Part shown: positions 27,797 through 36,077 of the stretch, in pieces
Layout: each line of letters opens with the position of its first letter
Position numbering within the stretch: the stretch's first letter is position 1
Assembly (NCBI RefSeq): GCF_016918075.2
Contig: NZ_JAERPS020000002.1
Coordinates: forward strand, 62,001-126,000
Origin: Rheinheimera maricola
GTDB lineage: Bacteria; Pseudomonadota; Gammaproteobacteria; Enterobacterales; Alteromonadaceae
Length of the DNA: 64,000 bases
Direction of reading: 5' to 3'
Notes under the pieces: generated by a model
Database searches by the model: none
Told to the model about the DNA's origin: nothing
Seen by the model: the letters and a program-made list of their open reading frames with translations, nothing else
Made by a program: the position numbers and the translations under genes

Positions 27797-29923
27797 GCAC
27801 CAGTGCACAATCTGTTGTAGTTTTGCAGCATCAAGTGGTTTGAAGATTACGTCGTTCATACCCGCAGCGATAAAGCTATCAACTTCATCTACCAAAGCAT
27901 GTGCAGTGAAGGCAAGGATCGGTATTTGTTGATAGCCGTCGAGCTGGCGCATTTGTTTTGCAACGACAGTGCCATGTAAATCAGGTAATTGAATATCAAG
28001 TAAAACCAACTCAAATTGTTGCTCCTTGCACAGCGACAACGCCTCGGCGCCACAACTTGCAGTGACAAGATCGACGGGCTGGTCTCTGAGCAGGATCTGC
28101 GTAAATGCCAGGTTGGTTTGATTATCGTCAACCACGAGTAACTTTATATTTTGCCGCTTTAGCTGACCCTCATATAACCTAGCCAGATAAAAGCAACGGT
28201 CACAAACCTCTACTCTTAATGCTTCGCGCCAAACAGCAGCAGTGGCTGGACTAGCATGGCAAATTAGCCGCGATCGACCGAATGAAGTCGTGACATCCAG
28301 CCAATCAGATAATTGCTCAGGCTCGGGTAAAAATATCAGCACGCTATCAAAGTGAGTGTGTTGCGCTTTCAATTTTAAGTCTTGCAAATCACTGCTCAAT
28401 ACTACATTTTTGACTAACCCCGATAACACACTTTTGCGCTCTGATAAGGTTGCCGTTTGCTGGTCGAACACCAGCAAACTCTTTGGAAATACGGTTGTAG
28501 CCGTCTCAGTATCATTTACTGGAATGGAAATGGCTATACTACTGCCCAAACCTTGCAATGACTGAACTTCCAACTCTGCGTTCATTTTCGCTACAGCCAG
28601 CTTCAATAGTTTTACTGGCATTTGTTGCCAATACCTGACATCAGCATCAGATGTTAGGTACTGCAACGTCAGATCTGACATACCGTCACCGGTGCCACTT
28701 AACTTGATTACCAGATGATTTCCACCTGCTTTTTTTTGTAGTGCCAATGCTATCGTCAGCTCTGTAACACCATTAAATTGAGCGCCGATTTGTAGCAAAC
28801 TATTAAGTATTATCGCCAGTATGGGCTTGGCTAACATAAGTTGCTGGCGGGCGATATCGGCGCCTTCAATTACATCCAATCTGATGCGATTTTCACCAAG
28901 CAGACTGTAAAACTCTGGTAAATGCTGCGCCAGCACATCAGTTAACAATATAAACTCTTGTTCATCCGAGGTTTGGCAAAGCTGTAACTTGTTTATCGCG
29001 ACAAAATTATGCATCGCTCGAGTGACCATTGGCATAGTCAGATCGAGGGGCTGCGACAGAAATTGCTCCAGATGCTGCAGCTGCAAAACTTGCTGTGCAA
29101 TAAGATCTTGCAGCTTGCCTGCCCGAACCACTGCTTGTTGCTGTTTTTGCTCAGCAAGTTGTATTTGATTGCGCCACTGCGCACTAGACTCTGCATTTTG
29201 CTGGTCTACTACTGTTAACTGCGTAGACAACTCATTCAATACCTGCTTTATCGGCATCAGTTCAGAAACCAGCTCGTCGTCTAAGCGGCTATTAAGTTGT
29301 CCTTGTTTAAGCTGGCTAAGTTTATGTGCAATAAGACTGACATCTGTTTGCAGTTGTTGGTTACTGCGTTGAATAGTGCCCTGTATAACCAGTAAGGCGC
29401 CACATCCGATGAGAGCAGTAATAAGTAAAGGTAATAGCCAGACACTGTAGCTGGATTCTGGTTCAATGAGTATTAGCATGTAATATTCATTTACATCGCT
29501 TGACGCCAGATTATTTTCAATGCTGCTATCGAGCACTGACTCTGCTAAAGGCTGCACTGCTAATATCGATTGCCCTAGTTGATGCAATTGAAAACCTTGC
29601 AGCGGCAAGCTTGTGCTGAACTGATGCAACAGGTCAGCGTTATCAGTTTCACCCAGCACACGGCCGTCTGCATTATACAAGGCAATAGCCGTTACCGGTA
29701 ACACACTGGCAAAGCGCAAGTGGTTCAGCTGAGCATTAAGTATTTGTTGATTTCTATTGGCCAAAATTGGCCGGATACTGTATTGCAACCCTAAGGCATA
29801 CTGCTGCACCTGAGCGCGCTGCATCACCCGGCTTTCATACTGATACCACAAGCCGGTGCATAACAGCATTAGGCAAACTGAAATTAGCCAGGGCAATGTT
29901 AACTGTCTGAAAAAATTTATCAA
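27767..29923 (-). CDS. BarA-like hybrid membrane protein with a degenerate histidine-kinase core
   Basis: 718 residues. A transmembrane helix (about 10-28) is followed by a periplasmic sensor (about 30-157), a second helix (about 158-180), a HAMP-like region, and a long coiled coil (about 240-285). At the dimerisation helix, the place of the usual H-E-L-R-T-P-L reads Q-F-L-S-Q-P-L (residues 287-293), so the phospho-accepting His is absent. The ATP-binding domain keeps N374, but the D-T-G-x-G box reads G-T-G-D-G (410-414). The C-terminal receiver domain looks intact (acidic pair D599/D600, D643). Likely a pseudokinase or a sensor using phosphate from another kinase. Relation to BarA is inferred from the N-terminal layout. 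Confidence 0.75.
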   Translation of the reverse strand: MINFFRQLTLPWLISVCLMLLCTGLWYQYESRVMQRAQVQQYALGLQYSIRPILANRNQQILNAQLNHLRFASVLPVTAIALYNADGRVLGETDNADLLHQFSTSLPLQGFQLHQLGQSILAVQPLAESVLDSSIENNLASSDVNEYYMLILIEPESSYSVWLLPLLITALIGCGALLVIQGTIQRSNQQLQTDVSLIAHKLSQLKQGQLNSRLDDELVSELMPIKQVLNELSTQLTVVDQQNAESSAQWRNQIQLAEQKQQQAVVRAGKLQDLIAQQVLQLQHLEQFLSQPLDLTMPMVTRAMHNFVAINKLQLCQTSDEQEFILLTDVLAQHLPEFYSLLGENRIRLDVIEGADIARQQLMLAKPILAIILNSLLQIGAQFNGVTELTIALALQKKAGGNHLVIKLSGTGDGMSDLTLQYLTSDADVRYWQQMPVKLLKLAVAKMNAELEVQSLQGLGSSIAISIPVNDTETATTVFPKSLLVFDQQTATLSERKSVLSGLVKNVVLSSDLQDLKLKAQHTHFDSVLIFLPEPEQLSDWLDVTTSFGRSRLICHASPATAAVWREALRVEVCDRCFYLARLYEGQLKRQNIKLLVVDDNQTNLAFTQILLRDQPVDLVTASCGAEALSLCKEQQFELVLLDIQLPDLHGTVVAKQMRQLDGYQQIPILAFTAHALVDEVDSFIAAGMNDVIFKPLDAAKLQQIVHWCSLAKQHNSG

Positions 29924-30040
29924 AACTAAACCTGCACTGGCTAATAGTTAAACTAACTATATAATTAATAGATAGATTCTCAAGATTGACACCAAATAAG
30001 CCGGTAGCCAATCACAAGCAGCATTACCCATGTTGCAGCA

Positions 30041-30799
30041 TCAGAAATGCAGTTCTACACCGGCAAATAAACCTTTAAAATCAACATTGGTATATAAATT
30101 ATCGATATCATCCAGGCGTAAATTGACTACACGATACCCGAGCTTTAAACGCATATTAATTGCCAAATTATCGAGCAATGCATAGGCTACACCAGCCTGA
30201 ACATCATAAATCTGACTCCCCTGATAAGAGACATAACTGCCTTGGGCAAATACATCTAGCCCTGTTAACGGTAAACCAACTGCGGCAGCGCTATATAACA
30301 TGGGAATAAGCGTAGATGCGTCCTGACTCGCCTGCAACAGATTGTTAGCAGCATCACTGACGGATATGTTGCCTTTTATATACTTAGCATTGACACCCAA
30401 GTCAAAACTGACTAAATCATTGTCAAACATTTCATAATAAAGTACATAATCTGTATTGCTTAAATCAAGTTGATTACCCAATGTTGTCCCGGCATTAAAA
30501 TCTTCTCCGGCAAAACTAAAACTTGTTTCGAGGACTGTTGCCCCTGCAGATTGCAATTTGTTGTGCTGTATCTTGATATTAGGTAACAGCGGGATCGGAT
30601 GTTCCAATGCGACAAAATAAGCTGCCTGGGTTTTATCCTTAAAACTAAACTGTTGTAACTGGCTAGTGTCAGAGAAACTGCCATCGGTTGATGCTTGCCA
30701 ACCGTCTACTCCAGCGTAAACGCCAAGCAAAGTATCAGCCTGTGTATTTACGGTGAACAATAAACAGCTCAAACCGAAGACTACTGCAGTGTATTTCAT
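30041..30799 (-). CDS. TIGR04219 family outer-membrane beta-barrel protein
   Basis: 252 residues with a Sec signal peptide (about 1-21, ending NTQA-DT). Alternating hydrophobic strands end in ...GVELHF, the C-terminal phenylalanine of a barrel inserted by the Bam complex. It matches the TIGR04219 family as I recall it; the role is unknown. Eight bases separate it from the DUF2333 gene upstream on the same strand, so the two are probably co-transcribed. Confidence 0.8.
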   Translation of the reverse strand: MKYTAVVFGLSCLLFTVNTQADTLLGVYAGVDGWQASTDGSFSDTSQLQQFSFKDKTQAAYFVALEHPIPLLPNIKIQHNKLQSAGATVLETSFSFAGEDFNAGTTLGNQLDLSNTDYVLYYEMFDNDLVSFDLGVNAKYIKGNISVSDAANNLLQASQDASTLIPMLYSAAAVGLPLTGLDVFAQGSYVSYQGSQIYDVQAGVAYALLDNLAINMRLKLGYRVVNLRLDDIDNLYTNVDFKGLFAGVELHF

Positions 30800-30806
30800 A
30801 CTTTTA

Positions 30807-31781
30807 CTATCCTTGGGTTAATAATTCAGATAAATCGATCAATGCAGCATTAGCGCGAGAAATATAGTTCGCCATCACTAAACTGTGATTGGCCATTAAG
30901 CCAAAGCCACTGCCATTTAGTACCATAGGACTCCAGATGGATTGCTGGGTAGCCTCGAGCTCCCGGATAATCTGACGCAGGCTGACCATTGCATTTTTAC
31001 GCTGCAAAATGTCAGCAAAGTCGACCTCTACGGCCTTCAAAAAATGTAACAAAGCCCAACTAGCGCCGCGGGCTTCATAAAATTCGTCATCAAGTTTCCA
31101 CCAACTGGTTTTTACCATCTTGTGCCCTGGCGAGTCTGTAGATTGCCGTGCGCCAGAGTCACCAGCCAAATCAGTATTTAACCTATCCTGCCCCACACTG
31201 GCACTTAACCGCTGCGAATAGCTACCCAAGCGCTTCTCGACGGCCTTTAACCAGTCACGTAAATTATCAGCCCGGGCGTAAAATTGGCTGTTTGGTCTTT
31301 GCGGATCCATTAGCTCAGCACGATACAGATAGAGCTGCTCAATAGCTTGACGGTATTCAGATTCAGCACTAGGAATAGCCCAACTACGATGGTCAATATT
31401 GAACTTGGGCTGAGCAATCTTTAAAAAAGCGTTTTCTGATGATTGTGATTGTGAACGACTTAGATCTTTACGCAGTGCCAGAGCCAGATCGCGTGACATT
31501 TCCAGCACACCAAGTTCCCAAGCTGGCATATTATCTAGCAATACAAATGGCGGCATAATGTCGTTAGCGAGATAACCTCCGCTTTTGTCGAGCAACGTTT
31601 CGCCGACTCGAATAAGCGCGGTGGTTGTACTGTAACCAACAATATTGCTGTCAGCAGACTGTTGCCGGCTTTGCTGGATCTCGTCCAACATAGCGGGTTC
31701 ACGACTGACCCACCAACCAGCGAGGTACATAAACGCCAATGTAGCAACAAGTAGGCCGCTGATAATTTTTGCATTAAACAT
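30807..31781 (-). CDS. DUF2333 family membrane-anchored protein
   Basis: 324 residues. A single N-terminal transmembrane helix (about 5-24, ...LAGWWVS) is followed by a large helical periplasmic domain. Conserved blocks such as LLDNMPAWELGVLEM and SWWKLDDEFYEARG identify DUF2333; no activity is known. PCu(A)C ends ten bases upstream and the TIGR04219 barrel begins eight bases downstream, so the three may form an envelope operon. Confidence 0.82.
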   Translation of the reverse strand: MFNAKIISGLLVATLAFMYLAGWWVSREPAMLDEIQQSRQQSADSNIVGYSTTTALIRVGETLLDKSGGYLANDIMPPFVLLDNMPAWELGVLEMSRDLALALRKDLSRSQSQSSENAFLKIAQPKFNIDHRSWAIPSAESEYRQAIEQLYLYRAELMDPQRPNSQFYARADNLRDWLKAVEKRLGSYSQRLSASVGQDRLNTDLAGDSGARQSTDSPGHKMVKTSWWKLDDEFYEARGASWALLHFLKAVEVDFADILQRKNAMVSLRQIIRELEATQQSIWSPMVLNGSGFGLMANHSLVMANYISRANAALIDLSELLTQG

Positions 31782-31790
31782 AATGATCCT

Positions 31791-32222
31791 CTAACGTTTT
31801 GGCATAGCTACAACAGGCATGGCCAATGTAAGCTGCTGTCCGTCAGCAAAGTGTAATTGCATTGGTACTGTCTGGCCAATTTCTAACGTTGCTACAGGTT
31901 CAAATAGCATCAGGTGCAACCCGCCGGGTGCGAGCTCTACATTACCTCCGCTGACGATAATAATCTCATCCACCTGCTCCATACGCATCATGCCATCTTT
32001 GTGGCTATGGCTATGTAATTCAGCACGAGAAAAAGCGCTGCTGCTGGCTCCGATGAGACGCACATCTTGCGCACTATGGTTGTGTAACACGAAGTAACCG
32101 GCGGTAACTGTACGCCCAGGCATGGGTTGGCGGACGTAAGCATTGTTTGTACTTAATGCTGCAGTTGAATCAGCTAATAGCGGCAGACTTAACAGTAATA
32201 AAGCGTAAATTAACGGGCGCAC
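31791..32222 (-). CDS. PCu(A)C periplasmic copper chaperone
   Basis: 143 residues with a signal peptide (about 1-22). The family delivers Cu(I) to cytochrome oxidase CuA or cbb3 sites. The copper motif H-x-M-x10-M-x21-H-x-M is recognisable as ELHSHSHKDGMMRM and, later, GGLHLML, although the first H-x-M reads as a His-rich stretch (HSHSH). No sco or oxidase gene is nearby. The normal family fold is expected. Placed at the head of the DUF2333/TIGR04219 group. Confidence 0.85.
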   Translation of the reverse strand: MRPLIYALLLLSLPLLADSTAALSTNNAYVRQPMPGRTVTAGYFVLHNHSAQDVRLIGASSSAFSRAELHSHSHKDGMMRMEQVDEIIIVSGGNVELAPGGLHLMLFEPVATLEIGQTVPMQLHFADGQQLTLAMPVVAMPKR

Positions 32223-32315
32223 TTTTGTTTCTCCTTAAAACTCACGGCTTTATCTTACACCAGTTTAACCCGGTTAACAGCCCGTAACTGAAGGCGAAAC
32301 GTGTACGTAGCCAGG

Positions 32316-32531
32316 CTATCGGTCAGGCAACACTACCGCAGCTACAAAATACGCTGCAATAATTGCCAACGGAAACATCAGTAACATCACGGCAGCCAGC
32401 AAGCGTATTATCCAGCGTGGTTGCTTGTAGTACTGGGCTAAACCTGCGCAAACACCAGCAACTTTGCGCTGCGCGCGCGCGCAATACCAGCGTTCATTGT
32501 GGTGGTTACTATTGGTGTTAGCTGTTGCCAT
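32316..32531 (-). CDS. PspC-domain small membrane protein
   Basis: 71 residues. The PspC signature VAGVCAGLAQYY (near residue 24) is followed by a hydrophobic segment of about 25 residues ending VVLPDR. Full-length PspC acts in phage-shock envelope stress; this is the minimal domain only. The start ATG 32531 has a strong GGAG (in GCAGGAG) upstream, and it overlaps the end of a 40-codon microprotein gene. Last gene of a four-gene set; pspA and pspB are not here. Confidence 0.85.
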   Translation of the reverse strand: MATANTNSNHHNERWYCARAQRKVAGVCAGLAQYYKQPRWIIRLLAAVMLLMFPLAIIAAYFVAAVVLPDR

Positions 32532-32640
32532 GTTTTTTTACTCCTGCAGCATTTTGTGTAGTATTTTGTTTTGGTTTAAGCAGTAAAATGAATAAACCAA
32601 ACAGCGTAAATGTTAGCAACTCGATATTTATCCAGCTCAT
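32518..32640 (-). CDS. Putative 40-residue membrane microprotein (second of two)
   Basis: Forty codons starting ATG 32640, preceded by a GGGAG ribosome-binding site. It begins M-S-W-I-N-I-E, has one hydrophobic span (residues 7-21) and then a Lys/Gln/Asn-rich tail. It overlaps the start of the PspC-domain gene by 14 bases, which supports coupled translation. No homologue recognised. Evidence is start, ribosome-binding site, membrane span and position only. Confidence 0.55.
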   Translation of the reverse strand: MSWINIELLTFTLFGLFILLLKPKQNTTQNAAGVKKHGNS

Positions 32641-32664
32641 TTAATCACTCCCTGCATATAGCAA

Positions 32665-32787
32665 CTAACGTAGTCTTTGCCACATTGCGGCCAGCGGTGC
32701 GATACTTTGCCAGAACAACATCACTGGGATCATACTTAACACCGGACTTAAATAGATCAGGAACAGCCAGCCTGGAGAGACAAGCAT
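32665..32787 (-). CDS. Putative 40-residue membrane microprotein (first of two)
   Basis: Forty codons starting ATG 32787 (or GTG 32790). AGGAG lies just upstream, inside the end of the preceding secreted-protein gene, whose stop is three bases away. It begins M-L-V-S-P-G-W and is almost wholly hydrophobic up to a C-terminal Q-R-L-R. It looks like a single-span inner-membrane peptide. No family recognised. The packed arrangement with its neighbours argues that it is expressed. Confidence 0.55.
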   Translation of the reverse strand: MLVSPGWLFLIYLSPVLSMIPVMLFWQSIAPLAAMWQRLR

Positions 32788-32790
32788 CAC

Positions 32791-33057
32791 TTATTCTCCT
32801 GCAGTATCTGTTGCAGCAGCGTCTTGTCTTACCAGCAGCACCGCAGCATCCTGCTGAGCAGCTTGTTGCGCCAGTAAGTCAAAAATAGCTTTACTCAGTG
32901 CCAATTTCGCTTGTTGTTGGTTGGTGTGACGCAGCTCGACAATATGCTGTTCGGCGTCAGTGTGCAGCTGTGTGGCTAAGTCGTCAGCTATAGCAGTTGC
33001 ACCAAATAAATTGGCGGCGAAAGAAGTGGTTAAGACAATAGCGGTCAGTGTGTTCAT
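32791..33057 (-). CDS. Small secreted protein, function unknown
   Basis: 88 residues from ATG 33057, with AAGGAT upstream. Residues 1-24 look like a signal peptide (LTTSFAANLFGATA); the mature part is short, helical and rich in Gln, Ala and Leu. An earlier in-frame start at 33099 lies upstream of the Shine-Dalgarno and would bury the signal sequence, so it is rejected. First gene of the microprotein/PspC set. No cysteine in the mature part and no recognised domain. Confidence 0.65.
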   Translation of the reverse strand: MNTLTAIVLTTSFAANLFGATAIADDLATQLHTDAEQHIVELRHTNQQQAKLALSKAIFDLLAQQAAQQDAAVLLVRQDAAATDTAGE

Positions 33058-33078
33058 AACAATATCCTTGAAAGTGAT

Positions 33079-33130
33079 TGACTCGTGTTGTCGAGTCACC
33101 GTTTCAAGTAGTATTTCAAGTGTTATGCCA
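33079..33130 (-). promoter_or_regulatory. Structured promoter region of the PspC-microprotein operon
   Basis: On the minus strand TGGCATAACACTTGA (33130-33116) resembles a sigma-54 -24/-12 element, but has GA in place of the near-invariant -12 GC. Two direct ACTTGAAA copies are spaced 12 bp apart. A perfect inverted repeat TGACTCG...CGAGTCA (33079-33098) lies between there and the start codon. No good sigma-70 promoter is seen. Assignment is tentative. Confidence 0.35.
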
Positions 33131-33170
33131 AGTTAAAATATCAGATTAAGCACATGATAAATAAAGACAA

Positions 33171-33206
33171 ATAAAAAAGGCGAACCCTTCATCATAGTGT
33201 CGCCTT
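33171..33206 (-). terminator. Terminator after dusA
   Basis: AAGGCGA (33177-33183) and TCGCCTT (33200-33206) pair around a 16-base loop. On the minus strand the stem is followed by TTTTATTT. Confidence 0.65.
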
Positions 33207-33240
33207 CTATATAAAGCTAAAAAATAGTGTTTTTAACCTA

Positions 33241-34236
33241 TCAGTTAGTCAAATTATTAACCGGATTTATTTTAGCCAGTGCTTGTAACAAAAGCTCTGG
33301 CTTAGCGTCGGTAAAATGGCCCTGCTCACTCAATAAACGTCGCCATTGCCGCGCGCCAGGCATGCCCTGAAACAAACCCAACATGTGCCGGGCGATGTGC
33401 CAAAAACGGGCGCCCTGTTGCATCTGCCGCTCGATATAAGGCAGCATAGCTAGCACCACTTGCTCGGGTGTGTAACCATTCCCTGTTCTGCCATAAATCA
33501 GAGCATCAACATCACTTAACAGCATGGGGTTAGTATAAGCTTCACGCCCTACCATTACCCCATCGAGATACTGCAGTTGTTCACGTGCTTGTTGCAGTGT
33601 TTTAATACCACCATTGATACTGATATTCAGCTGCGGAAAATCCTGTTTCAACTGATACACACGTTGATAATTTAGTGGCGGGATGTCACGATTTTCTTTT
33701 GGGCTTAAGCCTTTAAGCCAGGCTTTACGGGCATGCACAATTAGTTGTTGGCAACCGGCATCGGCCACTACAGCGACAAAATCCTGCAAAAACTGATATT
33801 CATCTGAGTCATCAATACCAATACGGGTTTTAACCGTTACCGGTATACTAACCGCATCCTGCATTGCTTTAACACAATCTGCTACCAACTGTGGCTGCGC
33901 CATCAGACAGGCGCCAAACATGCCATTTTGCACCCTATCAGATGGACAACCGACATTGATATTTACGGCATCGTAACCACGCTGCTGTGCTAGTTTGGCA
34001 CAATGGGCCATATCGGCAGGATTAGAGCCGCCAAGTTGCAACACTAGTGGGTGCTCTTCATCGTTAAATGCAAGATAATCACCACTGCCATGAATAATCG
34101 CTCCAGTAGTCACCATTTCGGTGTATAGCACCGCATGCTGGCTTAACAAGCGGTGAAAATAGCGACAATGCTTGTCAGTCCAATCCAACATAGGTGCAAT
34201 AGAAAACTTGTTATCGATAAGCACTGCAGTTGTCAT
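33241..34236 (-). CDS. dusA: tRNA-dihydrouridine(20/20a) synthase DusA
   Basis: FMN-dependent reductase that makes dihydrouridine in the tRNA D-loop. 331 residues. Near the N-terminus is [13 protein letters not shown], the DusA-specific block. The catalytic Cys is in [12 protein letters not shown] (near residue 100), followed by the FMN contacts INGGIKT and [10 protein letters not shown]. The start ATG 34236 comes three bases after the speD stop, so the two genes could share a transcript. Confidence 0.95.
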   Translation of the reverse strand: MTTAVLIDNKFSIAPMLDWTDKHCRYFHRLLSQHAVLYTEMVTTGAIIHGSGDYLAFNDEEHPLVLQLGGSNPADMAHCAKLAQQRGYDAVNINVGCPSDRVQNGMFGACLMAQPQLVADCVKAMQDAVSIPVTVKTRIGIDDSDEYQFLQDFVAVVADAGCQQLIVHARKAWLKGLSPKENRDIPPLNYQRVYQLKQDFPQLNISINGGIKTLQQAREQLQYLDGVMVGREAYTNPMLLSDVDALIYGRTGNGYTPEQVVLAMLPYIERQMQQGARFWHIARHMLGLFQGMPGARQWRRLLSEQGHFTDAKPELLLQALAKINPVNNLTN

Positions 34237-34239
34237 GTG

Positions 34240-35046
34240 CTATTTCATGTCCGGAAGGTTTCGACCATAAAAAACTTCACGCATTTCACGAAATACCCGC
34301 TTACTGATAGTTTTTTGCTCGTCTGGCGTCATTGAATCGGTACCCATACCAAACAGATAGTTGTTTAAATCGGCTTCTTTTAACATCATTTTGGTGTGAA
34401 ACAGGTTCTCTTGGTAAACATTGACGTCAATCATCTGGAAGGCGCGCTTAGTGTCTTCATCCATAAAGTTTTGAATAGAGCTGATGGGGTGATCGATATA
34501 ATGTTTGGTACCGCTAATATCGCGGGTAAAACCACGGACACGATAATCTATAGTAACAATGTCTGATTCAAAGCTGTGGATCAGAAAGTTCAGTGCTTTC
34601 AGTGGCGATATAATACCGCAGGTGGACACCTCTATATCGGCACGGAAAGTACAGATCCCATCATGTGGGTGTACTTCAGGGTACGTATGCACACAAATAT
34701 GGCTTTTATCCAGGTGCGCAACTACAGCATCTGGCCGAGGGCCGGGGTTCTCCGAGTTGTCGGGGTCGACCAGTACGGGCTCTTCACTCACCAATATCGT
34801 CACGCTGGCACCTTGCGGATCGTAATCTTGTCGCGCGACATTCAAAATATTGGCACCAATAATATCGGTAACCTCGGTTAGAATGTCGGTTAAGCGATCG
34901 GCGTTGTACTGCTCGTCGATATACTCAATGTATTCCTGCCGGTGCTGTTCAGTTTTGGCATAACAAATGTCGTAAAGGCTGAAACTCAGGCTTTTCGTCA
35001 GGTTATTGAACCCGTGCAGCTTCAATTTTTCAAAAGGTTTAACCAC
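34240..35046 (-). CDS. speD: S-adenosylmethionine decarboxylase proenzyme
   Basis: Makes decarboxylated SAM, the aminopropyl donor for spermidine. 268 residues, the long gammaproteobacterial form. Self-cleavage before the serine in [13 protein letters not shown] (near residue 113) would create the pyruvoyl group. The downstream STCGIISP block carries the conserved cysteine. Unlike E. coli, no speE is next to it; spermidine or another polyamine synthase must be encoded elsewhere. Confidence 0.96.
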   Translation of the reverse strand: MVKPFEKLKLHGFNNLTKSLSFSLYDICYAKTEQHRQEYIEYIDEQYNADRLTDILTEVTDIIGANILNVARQDYDPQGASVTILVSEEPVLVDPDNSENPGPRPDAVVAHLDKSHICVHTYPEVHPHDGICTFRADIEVSTCGIISPLKALNFLIHSFESDIVTIDYRVRGFTRDISGTKHYIDHPISSIQNFMDEDTKRAFQMIDVNVYQENLFHTKMMLKEADLNNYLFGMGTDSMTPDEQKTISKRVFREMREVFYGRNLPDMK

Positions 35047-35100
35047 TTAACATTGTCTCCGCAAAAAACCGCTCAGCGGTTATAAACTAATTTACTACTG

Positions 35101-35529
35101 TTATTCTGCTGCTGCTGTCAATGCCGCCGCTTTAACACTAAACGAATGGGATATTGTTACACTACCAGACAACATGATCGATACTGAGCAATACTTGTCG
35201 GCTGAAAGTTGCACGGCGCGCTCAACCTGTTTTTCACTCAGGTTGGTCCCGGTAACTTCAAAATGCAGATGTAATTTGGTAAAGACTTTTGGTACGCTGT
35301 CTGCGCGTTCGGCGCTAAGCTGTACTTCACAATTTAATACTTGTTGACGTGCTTTCTTTAAGATACTCACGACGTCTACTGATGAACAAGCACCCGCAGC
35401 CATCAATACCATTTCCATTGGGCTTGGCGCGCTACTGTCATCTTTGTTGCCATCGAATACTACCGCATGACCACTGCCGGAATAACCAATGAAGGTGTTG
35501 TCATCGTGCCATTTTACTTTAGCTTGCAT
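35101..35529 (-). CDS. OsmC family protein (YhfA-like)
   Basis: 142 residues, cytoplasmic. The OsmC/Ohr fold family contains hydroperoxide-reducing enzymes with two reactive cysteines. Here cysteines occur in AAGACSSVD and DKYCSV, at the expected places. The whole sequence follows E. coli YhfA, whose function is not firmly known. The start is ATG 35529 (MQAKVKW), matching YhfA; an extension to 35559 lacks similarity. Confidence 0.88.
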   Translation of the reverse strand: MQAKVKWHDDNTFIGYSGSGHAVVFDGNKDDSSAPSPMEMVLMAAGACSSVDVVSILKKARQQVLNCEVQLSAERADSVPKVFTKLHLHFEVTGTNLSEKQVERAVQLSADKYCSVSIMLSGSVTISHSFSVKAAALTAAAE

Positions 35530-35612
35530 CACAATTCTCAGCCGGAAAAATAAGGCCAATATTCTACGTAAAAGCAGCTCAGGTATCTAGCAAATTCGCA
35601 GCGTTGTTTAGG

Positions 35613-35960
35613 CTAATCGAGTAGGTCTGCTATGGCAGTATCAAACAGATTCTTAATTAGCAGAGAGATTTCGTTAATAAGTTCAGCTTGTTGCACTGTG
35701 GCTTTTTTATCCAGCACACTGGTTAGCACCTCTTGAAAATCATACATAATGCCGTCCACTTCACGGATAATCATGCTGCGATGGTTCATTTCTAACTCAG
35801 TATGTTGAGTACAGAGCGTGATTATTTGCTCTGCAATCGATTCTTCCAGCAACTCGCCGATGGTTTTATCTGTCTCACCACTGCCAGATTGTTCAAACAG
35901 CGACAAATGTTCCGTCAGGAACTGGATCAAGTGCTCGTATCCGGGTTTATCTGTGACCAT
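35613..35960 (-). CDS. Probable DUF3802 family protein
   Basis: 115 residues, acidic, all-helical, no membrane segment. It resembles the DUF3802 family of Alteromonadales as I remember it (start M-V-T-D, central ...RSMIIREVDGIMYD, ending ...NLFDTAIADLL). Function unknown. The start ATG 35960 has AGGTG ten bases upstream; a GTG four codons earlier (35972) is an alternative. Between the OsmC gene and astD on the same strand. Confidence 0.65.
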   Translation of the reverse strand: MVTDKPGYEHLIQFLTEHLSLFEQSGSGETDKTIGELLEESIAEQIITLCTQHTELEMNHRSMIIREVDGIMYDFQEVLTSVLDKKATVQQAELINEISLLIKNLFDTAIADLLD

Positions 35961-36077
35961 GGGCTGTGACACCTGAGTGTTGACGAGAGATGCATTAAGT
36001 ATGCGTTATTTAAGCAAATACTGCAGCGAAAAACAAATCGGGGCTTTCGCCCCGATAAAATTTGCTGCTATAGCGGC

